Shown: piece by piece, positions 57,917 to 64,000 of the stretch
Layout of the letters: each line of letters starts with the position of its first letter
Numbering within the stretch: the stretch's first letter is position 1
Source: Terrimesophilobacter sp036833635
Lineage (GTDB): Bacteria; Actinomycetota; Actinomycetes; Actinomycetales; Microbacteriaceae
DNA length: 64,000 nucleotides
Assembly (NCBI GenBank): GCA_036833635.1
Contig: DAITPJ010000001.1
Location: forward strand, 21,251 to 85,250
Direction of reading: 5' to 3'
The notes under the pieces: generated by a model
The model's database searches: none
What the model was told of the DNA's origin: nothing
The model's input: the letters and a program-made list of their open reading frames with translations, nothing else
Position numbers and translations under genes: made by a program

Positions 57917-59544
57917 GACCCACGAGTGGCCTCACTTTCGGGGGGCGCTACCAGCTCTCCAATCGCATCGCGATCGGCGGCATGGGCGAAGTCTGGCAGG
58001 CCACCGATCTTGTGATCGGGCGCACCGTCGCGATCAAGATCCTCAAGGATGAGTATCTCGGCGACCCCGGGTTCCTCGAGCGGTTCCGTGCGGAGGCCCG
58101 CCACGCGGCCCTCGTCAATCATGAGGGCATCGCGAACGTCTTCGACTACGGCGAGGAGGAGGGCAGCGCCTACCTCGTCATGGAACTCGTTCCCGGTGAG
58201 GCGCTCTCGACGATCCTCGAACGCGAACGCGTGCTCGCGACCGATCGCGTGCTCGACATCGTCGCCCAGACCGCGTCGGCCCTGCACGCGGCGCACGCCG
58301 CAGGACTCGTTCACCGCGACATCAAGCCGGGCAACCTTCTCATCACCCCGGATGGCCGGGTCAAGATCACCGACTTCGGTATCGCGCGCATCGCCGACCA
58401 GGTTCCGCTGACCGCGACCGGCCAGGTCATGGGAACCGTGCAGTACCTCTCGCCGGAGCAGGCGAGCGGGCATCCTGCTTCGCCCACGACCGACATCTAC
58501 TCGCTCGGCATCGTGGCGTATGAGGCGCTTGCAGGCCGCCGCCCGTTCACGGGCGAATCGCAGGTCGCGATCGCCATGGCGCAGATCAACGAGACGCCGC
58601 CCGACCTCCCGGCCTCGGTATCCGAGCCCGTCCGTAACCTCGTCTACGCGTGCATCGCGAAGAACCCTTCGGATCGCCCGGCCTCCGCCGCCCACCTCGC
58701 CCGTGCAGCCCAGGCGCTCCGCCGCGGCGATGTCGCGGCCGCAGGCGCGGCCGTCCCCGGCGTGCTCGGCGACTCCTCGCTCGGCACCGCATTCGGAGGC
58801 ACCTCGGCGACGCGCGTGATCCCATCGATGAATGAGTTCGGCCAGAACACCGCTCCCGTGGAGACCAAGCGACGCAACCCCTGGACCTGGCCGCTCATCG
58901 CCCTCATCGCGATTCTGCTCGTCGTGCTCATCGGGGCCGTGATCGCCCTTCTGGGGCAGCCGAACGGAGACGAGAACCCGTCGACGCCGCCGTCGAACAC
59001 GATCTCGAGGACGCCGACCGTCTCGAGCACCCCGACGAGCTCCCTCGTCAACATCAAGCTCTCCGACTTCGAGGGCATGACCCAGGACGAGGTCCAGGCG
59101 GCCCTCGACGACCTCGGGCTCTCGTACAGCGTGACGGAGGGCAGGATCGCGCCGACGTCCGACGACGTCGGACGGGTCTACGGCATCAGCCCGGCAGGGA
59201 ATGTCGCCAAGGGCACGACCATCAACGTGAGCATCTACGCCCCGATTCCAGCTCCGAGCAAGCCTGGCCCGCTGAGCGCGAGCCCAGCAGGGCCGTACGC
59301 CCCGGAAGACATTGTCACCGTCAGCTGGAGCACCTATGTGTGCCCCGCGGACATGACCCTTGATTCGTACAGCATCCAGATCGAGAACGGCACGGTGACA
59401 AGCGCGAATCCGGTTCCCGCCGGCACCACTTCGGCGACCGTCAAACTGCGTGCCGACTCCGGCGATACCCGGGTGAGCTACACCGCGTCGTGCTCCGGGA
59501 CGGCGTCCCCCCAATCGGATGTTCTCACGCTGACCGTCCCGTGA
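57913..59544 (+). CDS. pknA: Ser/Thr protein kinase PknA with PASTA and extra extracellular domain
   Basis: A 543-residue kinase. The cytoplasmic kinase domain (about 10-270) has GGMGEVW, VAIKIL with the catalytic Lys, LVHRDIKPGNLLIT and ITDFGIAR, and an activation loop with Thr residues (VPLTATGQVMGTVQYLSPEQA). One transmembrane helix lies near 322-345. Outside are one PASTA domain (DFEGMTQDEVQAALDDLGL, about 375-440) and a C-terminal beta domain of about 95 residues with two Cys. Mycobacterial PknA lacks a PASTA domain, so ligand sensing may differ. Overlaps pbpA. Confidence 0.93.
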   Translation: MRPTSGLTFGGRYQLSNRIAIGGMGEVWQATDLVIGRTVAIKILKDEYLGDPGFLERFRAEARHAALVNHEGIANVFDYGEEEGSAYLVMELVPGEALSTILERERVLATDRVLDIVAQTASALHAAHAAGLVHRDIKPGNLLITPDGRVKITDFGIARIADQVPLTATGQVMGTVQYLSPEQASGHPASPTTDIYSLGIVAYEALAGRRPFTGESQVAIAMAQINETPPDLPASVSEPVRNLVYACIAKNPSDRPASAAHLARAAQALRRGDVAAAGAAVPGVLGDSSLGTAFGGTSATRVIPSMNEFGQNTAPVETKRRNPWTWPLIALIAILLVVLIGAVIALLGQPNGDENPSTPPSNTISRTPTVSSTPTSSLVNIKLSDFEGMTQDEVQAALDDLGLSYSVTEGRIAPTSDDVGRVYGISPAGNVAKGTTINVSIYAPIPAPSKPGPLSASPAGPYAPEDIVTVSWSTYVCPADMTLDSYSIQIENGTVTSANPVPAGTTSATVKLRADSGDTRVSYTASCSGTASPQSDVLTLTVP

Positions 59545-59562
59545 CCTGCGCGGGCGAACGGG

Positions 59563-59568
59563 TACACT
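59563..59568 (+). promoter_or_regulatory. Possible internal promoter (-10) before pknB
   Basis: TACACT, 38 bp before the pknB GTG, with GTGACC about 16 bp upstream as a weak -35. The only gap in the fhaA-pknB run (61 bp) contains it. Confidence 0.35.
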
Positions 59569-59605
59569 TGCAAGGAATTGCCCTCGCAACCCGGAGAGAT
59601 CACAC

Positions 59606-61300
59606 GTGACTGAAGGTCCTCGCTTGCTCGCCGGCAGGTACCAGATCGGCGCACTTCTCGGTCACGGGGGGATGGCAGACGTACACGTCGGAACGGACAC
59701 CCGCCTCGGCCGCAAGGTCGCCGTCAAGCTCCTTCGTCCCTCCCTTGCGAACGATCCGAAGTTCCGCCTCCTGTTCCGCGAGGAAGCGCAGAAGGCCGCG
59801 CGGATGGCGCATCCGACGATCGTGCGCGTCTTCGACGCAGGCGAGGAGACCGTGCGCGACGCTCACGGATTCGAGACGCAGCTGCCGTTCATCGTCATGG
59901 AGTTCGTCGATGGACGGATGCTCAAGGACATCATCGCCGACGGCCCCCTTGAGCCGAAGGAGGCCGCCCGGATCGTGGCGCAGGTGCTCACGGCCCTCGA
60001 GTACAGCCATCGGGCCCTTCTCGTGCACCGTGACATCAAGCCGGGCAACATCATGGTGACCCAGACCGGCCAGGTCAAGGTCATGGACTTCGGGATCGCG
60101 CGGGCGGTCTCCGACAATTCTGCGACCGTCGCCGACACGAGCGCGGTTCTCGGCACGGCACAGTACTTCTCTCCAGAGCAGGCTCGGGGGGAGACTGTCG
60201 ACGCCCGCACCGACCTCTACTCGACCGGCGTGGTCCTGTTCGAGCTTCTTACGGGCAAACCACCATTCCAGGGCGACCGGCCCGCCGCCGTCGCATACCA
60301 GCACATCAGCGAGACGCCGGCCAAGCCGAGCTCCCTCAACCCGCACGTCTCACCGGCGCTCGACGCGGTCGTTCTGCACTCCCTCGCGAAGGACAAATTC
60401 GAGCGGTTCCAGTCCGCGTCCGAGTTCCGGGCCGATCTCGAGGCAGCGGCATCCGGGGAACTGCCCGTCAGGAAGCCCGTCAGGGACGACTTCAACGCGA
60501 CGCTGTTCGGGGTGAACCCCAGCGCAAGGGCGGGCTCTGAGGCGACGATGCGCCAGCTCGCCAACTCGGCCGACGACCGTGTCGTCCGCACCCAGTCCCG
60601 GCCACCGGTGGCCTGGATCTGGGCCGGCATCACCATCATGGCCGTCATCCTCGTGGGCGTCATGTTCTGGGTGCTCAACCTTCAACCGACCAACATCGGC
60701 GGCAACCTCTCGGTCGACGTGCCCGACATCGTGGGCATGACCTACGAGAGCGGCGCACAGGAACTGACGGATGTCGGGCTCATGCCGACGAGGTTCGGCG
60801 AGCCGAGCGACTCCGTTCCGGAGGGTTCGATCACGCGCGTCGACCCGGCAGTGGGAACCCGTGTCGCGAAGGAGTACGCCGTCAAGGTCTGGGTGTCGAC
60901 GGGGCGTGGGCTCGTGTCTGTTCCCATCGTGACCAACATGACGGAAGAGGCGGCCATCGAGGCGCTCGAGCAGGCGGACCTCGTCTACGGCCAGTCGAGG
61001 AGTGAGCACTCGCCCGCCCTCGCGGCGGGAGTCGTCATGGGCACGAGTCCGGACGGCGGCGTGTCGGTCCGCAAGGGGACCACCGTCGACCTGCTGGTCT
61101 CCGATGGCCTCGTGACTGTCCCGCAGGTGACAGGTCTCACGGTCTCGGAGGCGAACAGCAAGCTGTCACCGCTCGGACTCAACGTCTCGATCGTGCCGGA
61201 CGAGGGTTGTACTGGCGGCACCGTGAACAGCCAGTCGCTGGCCCCTGGCGACCATCCGCAGAAGTCGTCCATCGTCCTGCACTACTGCAGCGGCGGCTGA
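59606..61300 (+). CDS. pknB: Ser/Thr protein kinase PknB with three PASTA domains
   Basis: A 564-residue receptor kinase that controls cell-wall growth and division. The kinase domain (about 5-275) has HGGMADVHVGTD, VAVKLLRPSL, LVHRDIKPGNIMV, VMDFGIARA and GTAQYFSPEQARGETVD. One membrane helix (about 335-355) is followed by three PASTA domains (about 370-435, 436-502, 503-564) that bind peptidoglycan fragments or lipid II. GGAGAG precedes the GTG. The last 19 bp overlap the convergent trpG gene. Mycobacterial PknB has four PASTA domains. Confidence 0.95.
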   Translation: MTEGPRLLAGRYQIGALLGHGGMADVHVGTDTRLGRKVAVKLLRPSLANDPKFRLLFREEAQKAARMAHPTIVRVFDAGEETVRDAHGFETQLPFIVMEFVDGRMLKDIIADGPLEPKEAARIVAQVLTALEYSHRALLVHRDIKPGNIMVTQTGQVKVMDFGIARAVSDNSATVADTSAVLGTAQYFSPEQARGETVDARTDLYSTGVVLFELLTGKPPFQGDRPAAVAYQHISETPAKPSSLNPHVSPALDAVVLHSLAKDKFERFQSASEFRADLEAAASGELPVRKPVRDDFNATLFGVNPSARAGSEATMRQLANSADDRVVRTQSRPPVAWIWAGITIMAVILVGVMFWVLNLQPTNIGGNLSVDVPDIVGMTYESGAQELTDVGLMPTRFGEPSDSVPEGSITRVDPAVGTRVAKEYAVKVWVSTGRGLVSVPIVTNMTEEAAIEALEQADLVYGQSRSEHSPALAAGVVMGTSPDGGVSVRKGTTVDLLVSDGLVTVPQVTGLTVSEANSKLSPLGLNVSIVPDEGCTGGTVNSQSLAPGDHPQKSSIVLHYCSGG

Positions 61301-61935
61301 CCCAGGTTGACGAGGGGGTTGAGCCCCTCCGCAGCGGCCTTGGCCGTCGTGAGCCCTGCCACCGCGAGCCAGTTCGCGAGAAGCCGATAGCCGCCCTCGG
61401 TGAGCACCGACTCCGGGTGGAACTGCACGCCGTAGACGGGGGCCGACTCGTGTCGTAGCCCCATGATGATCCCGCCCTCGGTCCTCGCCGTGACCGTCAG
61501 CTCCGCGGGCACGGTCGAGTCGACGACCGCGAGCGAGTGGTACCTCGTCGCAGTGAAGGGTTCAGGCACCCCCTCGTACAGCTCGCTCCCGTCGTGCGTG
61601 ACCCGCGATGTCTTGCCGTGCATGAGCTCCTCCGCGATCGCGACCGTGGCGCCGAGCGCTTCCGCTATCGCCTGGTGGCCGAGGCATACACCGATGAGAG
61701 GTGTCCCGCTTCGGATGGCCGCATGAACGAGGGCGATCGATGCACCGGCCCGTGCCGGGGTGCCCGGCCCGGGTGAGAGCAGGACGCCGTCGTAACCCTC
61801 GAGCGCCGTCACGGCATCCGCGACGGCCGCGTCGTCGTTGCGCACGACCGTCGTCTCGGCTCCCAGCTGGAGGAGGTAGCCGTTGAGCGTGTAGACGAAG
61901 CTGTCGTAGTTGTCGACGACGAGAACGCGCGTCAC
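61282..61935 (-). CDS. pabA: Glutamine amidotransferase, anthranilate/aminodeoxychorismate synthase component II
   Basis: A 217-residue class I glutaminase. RVLVVDNYDSFVYTLNGYL is the TrpG/PabA opening; GVCLGHQAIAEALGA holds the nucleophile Cys, and VQFHPESVLTEGGYRLLANW the His/Glu. It feeds ammonia to a TrpE- or PabB-type partner for tryptophan or folate. Genes at this locus are usually called trpG, but no trp genes are near, so a folate role is as likely. GTG 61935 overlaps the upstream small gene (GTGA). Confidence 0.9.
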   Translation of the reverse strand: MTRVLVVDNYDSFVYTLNGYLLQLGAETTVVRNDDAAVADAVTALEGYDGVLLSPGPGTPARAGASIALVHAAIRSGTPLIGVCLGHQAIAEALGATVAIAEELMHGKTSRVTHDGSELYEGVPEPFTATRYHSLAVVDSTVPAELTVTARTEGGIIMGLRHESAPVYGVQFHPESVLTEGGYRLLANWLAVAGLTTAKAAAEGLNPLVNLGQPPLQ

Positions 61936-62090
61936 TGCTCGACCGTCGCATCCGAGATCGGCAGCAGCGTGTTCACCCACGGGAAGATCCACTCGACGAG
62001 GCAGAACAGGAGCACGGCCACCAGCGCGAGGACGAGCAGGATGCGAACCCAGATCGGGCCGGGAAGAATGTTCCAGAGCGCACCGTACAT
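61932..62090 (-). CDS. 52-residue single-pass membrane protein between sortase and trpG/pabA
   Basis: A short gene of 52 codons. ATG 62090 lies 1 bp after the sortase stop, and its TGA overlaps the next start (GTGA). The protein begins MYGALWNILPGPIWVRILLV and has one strong membrane helix (VRILLVLALVAVLLFCLVEWIF), then PWVNTLLPISDATVEQ. The tight coupling on both sides and normal codon use make it a real gene; I recall short proteins of this kind at the same place in other actinobacteria. Function unknown; it may assist the sortase or the division machinery. Confidence 0.8.
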   Translation of the reverse strand: MYGALWNILPGPIWVRILLVLALVAVLLFCLVEWIFPWVNTLLPISDATVEQ

Positions 62091-62091
62091 G

Positions 62092-62871
62092 TCAGCCCCT
62101 CGCGTTCACGAGAGGGGCTATCTCGGCGGGCGGGCCCGCGGATATCGGCTGCCAGGAGTCGAAGACCGCGTAGGCGACGATGCGTTCGGCGGTCGACCAT
62201 TTCGGATTGCAGCTCATGAGGGTGAGAAGCCGGGTGGTCGGTTCGACGGAGGCCTGCTGTGGCACCGGGTCGAGAACTCCGACCCCGTGCTTGTCGACGT
62301 ACTCGAGGTTGCGGAACAGGTAGGTGTAATAGCCGTCGGGCGTCATGACGTAGATACGATCGCCCAGTCGCAACTGGTCGATGTCCCGAAACGGAGCGCC
62401 GTACGTGAGCCGGTGCGCGGCGACGGCGAAGTTGCCGACATCGCCGGGCATCTGGGTCGTCGGGTAGTGCCCGATCCTCCGCGTATTGAGCACATCCGTG
62501 AGGCCGATTCCTTCGGCGATCTCTCTCGTCCAATCAGCTCCGAAGCGCGGCACGTACATGATGGCAAGGGTCTTTGCGTTCGCCGGAGCCGCGCTCACGA
62601 CGGGATCCCCGTAGTCGATCGGGGTGACGGGTGCATCTCTCGTGGGCGGATCCTCGATCTCCCACGTCTGCGCGAGGGCGGCCGCGGCATGGTTGTCCTC
62701 GGCCCCGACGATGAGGTCGTTGAGCCAGAGCTGCCAGCCGAGGAAGAGGAAGACGAGTACCCCTGCAGTGATGAGCAACTCGCCGATGACGCCGATGACG
62801 GTCACGCGCTGTCGGCGCGCACGCCGCGCACGCGCAATGCTCCGGCGCGTGGCGGGCGGTTCCTCGAGCAT
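62092..62871 (-). CDS. srtE: Class E sortase
   Basis: A 259-residue membrane-anchored transpeptidase. An Arg-rich cytoplasmic N-terminus and one helix (about 24-50) precede the sortase barrel with the catalytic residues His153 (AVAAHRL), Cys221 (LLTLMSC) and Arg230. Class E enzymes of high-GC Gram-positives recognise LAxTG rather than LPxTG. The window contains three proteins ending in LAYTG or LAFTG. It has a leaderless promoter divergent from that of crgA and is followed by a small membrane protein and trpG/pabA. Confidence 0.92.
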   Translation of the reverse strand: MLEEPPATRRSIARARRARRQRVTVIGVIGELLITAGVLVFLFLGWQLWLNDLIVGAEDNHAAAALAQTWEIEDPPTRDAPVTPIDYGDPVVSAAPANAKTLAIMYVPRFGADWTREIAEGIGLTDVLNTRRIGHYPTTQMPGDVGNFAVAAHRLTYGAPFRDIDQLRLGDRIYVMTPDGYYTYLFRNLEYVDKHGVGVLDPVPQQASVEPTTRLLTLMSCNPKWSTAERIVAYAVFDSWQPISAGPPAEIAPLVNARG

Positions 62872-62878
62872 GGCTTCG

Positions 62879-62884
62879 ATTCTA
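62879..62884 (-). promoter_or_regulatory. Leaderless -10 box of srtE
   Basis: TAGAAT (minus strand), 7 bp before the ATG at 62871, back to back with the crgA promoter. Confidence 0.55.
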
Positions 62885-62933
62885 GGCGCAGCCCAACGCT
62901 ATGGGCACCGCGAGCGGGTCCGCCCTTTCACGC

Positions 62934-62939
62934 TAGAAT
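62934..62939 (+). promoter_or_regulatory. Leaderless -10 box of crgA
   Basis: TAGAAT, 6 bp before the ATG at 62946, with no ribosome binding site. Confidence 0.6.
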
Positions 62940-62945
62940 TCCGGC

Positions 62946-63200
62946 ATGGCCAGATCCACGACGAAGTCCGATCGCTCCGATGAGAACCGCGGCGAGAACC
63001 GCTCGGGTGATGATGCACCCAACGCGATCTGGTTCAAGCCGATCATGTTCGGGCTCATGCTCATCGGCCTGGCCTGGATCATCGTCTTCTACGTCAGCCA
63101 GGGCACGTTGCCTGTCGCTTCGCTCAAGGACTGGAACATCCTCGTGGGCTTCGGCATCCTCTTCGTCGGCTTCCTGATGACGACCCGTTGGCGCTCATAG
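62946..63200 (+). CDS. crgA: Cell division protein CrgA
   Basis: An 84-residue protein with a polar N-terminus and two transmembrane helices (IWFKPIMFGLMLIGLAWIIVFYVS and WNILVGFGILFVGFLMTTRW) joined by a short loop with QGTLPV, the standard CrgA pattern. It links FtsZ and septal peptidoglycan enzymes during division in actinobacteria. Its place between srtE and a rhomboid gene near the kinase operon is conserved. Confidence 0.93.
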   Translation: MARSTTKSDRSDENRGENRSGDDAPNAIWFKPIMFGLMLIGLAWIIVFYVSQGTLPVASLKDWNILVGFGILFVGFLMTTRWRS

Positions 63201-63224
63201 CCAAACCGCTTGGCCGACGCGAAC

Positions 63225-63242
63225 AATTACACGACTGTAATT
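63225..63242. promoter_or_regulatory. AATTACA/TGTAATT inverted repeat downstream of crgA
   Basis: AATTACA-CGAC-TGTAATT: perfect 7-bp arms, 4-bp loop, 25 bp after the crgA stop. It is AT-rich in a GC-rich genome. It could be a terminator stem or a protein site; it abuts the DnaA-box cluster. Confidence 0.45.
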
Positions 63243-63271
63243 ATCCCCACTGTGGATAGGCCTGTGGATAA
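63241..63271. promoter_or_regulatory. Cluster of three DnaA-box-like 9-mers
   Basis: TTATCCCCA (63241-63249, one mismatch to TTATCCACA), TGTGGATAG (63251-63259, reverse strand, one mismatch) and TGTGGATAA (63263-63271, reverse strand, perfect). Three boxes in 31 bp between convergent crgA and rhomboid genes. See findings. Confidence 0.55.
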
Positions 63272-63286
63272 CTAGTTGCGAGGGGC

Positions 63287-64000
63287 TCAGGCGAATCGGG
63301 CGTGCATGAGCACGACCCCGATGACCGTGAACACGATGAGCCCGGCCAGGACCGCCGCGAGAAGCAGCAATTGCTCGTTGCGCTTGCGCGGTTCCCGCGT
63401 CCTGAGAAAGACGAGTGCGGTGATCCCTCCGGCGACGAGTCCGCCGATGTGCGCCTGCCAGGCGATGTTCGGGATGACGAAGCCGATCACGAGGTTGAGT
63501 CCGATCACAATCATGAGCTGAAGGCTATTCCCGCCGAGGCGGCGCTGGATGACGAAGAACGCGCCGAGCAGGCCGAAGATCGCTCCCGACGCGCCGACGA
63601 CGCCTATCCGTGGGTCGATGAGCAGCACGGCGACCGATCCGCCGAGCCCGCTCAGGAGGTAGAGCGCAAGAAAACGCCAGCGCCCGAGAGCTCGCTCGAG
63701 GATCGGACCGAAGATGAGCAGCGAGTACATGTTGAAGATGATGTGCAGGAACGACTGCTCCGAGTGCACGAAGAGCGAGGTCAGCATCCGCCACGGCTGG
63801 TACTCGGTGAGTACCGGGTGGTAGAACAGCGCGTTGGTCACGGCCCCCCCGCTCACGAGCTGCAGCAGGTAGATGGCGATGCACAGGCCGATGATCGACC
63901 AGGTGACGACGGGGGCCGAGCTGCCCTGTCGGAATGCGGTGACGACGCGTGGTTTGGTTCTCGGGGCGCTCTGCCTGGCCTCGCGCATGCACTCAGGGCA
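63287..64000 (-). CDS. Rhomboid family intramembrane serine protease, N-terminus cut by the window edge
   Basis: At least 237 residues are visible. The frame is open to the last base and begins CPECMREARQSAP, the second half of the zinc-ribbon common in actinobacterial rhomboids, so the real start lies beyond the window; the internal ATG in that motif is not the start. The rhomboid core has six or seven helices with SFLHIIFNMYSLLIFG (HxxxN), GVVGASGAIFGLLGAFF with the catalytic Ser in GASGA, and NIAWQAHIGGLVAGG with the catalytic His. It cleaves membrane protein substrates; the target is unknown. Confidence 0.9.
   Translation of the reverse strand, partial: CPECMREARQSAPRTKPRVVTAFRQGSSAPVVTWSIIGLCIAIYLLQLVSGGAVTNALFYHPVLTEYQPWRMLTSLFVHSEQSFLHIIFNMYSLLIFGPILERALGRWRFLALYLLSGLGGSVAVLLIDPRIGVVGASGAIFGLLGAFFVIQRRLGGNSLQLMIVIGLNLVIGFVIPNIAWQAHIGGLVAGGITALVFLRTREPRKRNEQLLLLAAVLAGLIVFTVIGVVLMHARFA

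Noticed and set aside
63241..63271. The replication origin itself
   Set aside because: Only three boxes and no dnaA or dnaN beside them. The gene order implies that oriC lies beyond the right end.

Overview
The window is about 64 kb of high-GC actinobacterial chromosome, most likely from a Microbacteriaceae genome (Leifsonia/Salinibacterium/Cryobacterium type; family level is an inference). The support is the purS-purQ-purL arrangement, NucS in place of MutS/MutL repair, CrgA, a class E sortase with LAxTG substrates, many leaderless transcripts (TANNNT 6-7 nt before ATG/GTG), and the block tRNA-Leu - fhaA - fhaB - pstP - rodA - pbpA - pknA - pknB - trpG - srtE - crgA - rhomboid. In actinobacteria that block lies beside oriC, so the origin is probably a short way beyond the right end. 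Two 100-N runs (33857-33956, 44837-44936) are assembly gaps, each inside a gene.

Left part (1-13.4 kb): a VOC dioxygenase-like gene flanked by two copies of a palindromic intergenic element; an Lrp regulator divergent from ocd-ctlX (citrulline to ornithine to proline); a DHA2-type MFS exporter; purS-purQ-purL; chorismate mutase, a DMT transporter, a GNAT acetyltransferase, a membrane protein, purA and a TrmH-type methyltransferase.

Middle (13.4-38.3 kb): a 2470-residue LAYTG-anchored surface protein; a PutA-like protein whose P5C dehydrogenase half seems to have lost its catalytic Asn, Glu and Cys; two flavoproteins, the first behind a leaderless 8-residue leader peptide and carrying an in-frame REP insertion; pfkA, a flavin monooxygenase, hemD and three small envelope proteins; then two tandem paralogous LAFTG surface protein genes that share promoter, ~250-nt leader and terminator; then a class A beta-lactamase-fold protein.

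Right part (38.3-64 kb): an M13 peptidase, MATE and MFS transporters, dodecin, nucS, a HAD phosphatase, a gapped BASS symporter, a three-gene type III PKS - methyltransferase - flavoprotein operon (probable phenolic lipid pathway), a copper operon with a CsoR-like operator, tRNA-Leu(CAG) and the cell-wall/Ser-Thr kinase block. The sortase at 62.1-62.9 kb is the likely anchoring enzyme for all three LAxTG proteins.

The least explained features are: (i) three ~110-bp palindromes with conserved CTTTCAT[CT]ATTCAGGAG arms and different but still self-complementary interiors, each abutting a stop codon, plus a fourth hairpin of related design; (ii) the duplicated long leader of the LAFTG genes; (iii) the PutA pseudo-dehydrogenase. 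All family assignments are by eye from motifs and remembered consensus sequences; no database search was run.
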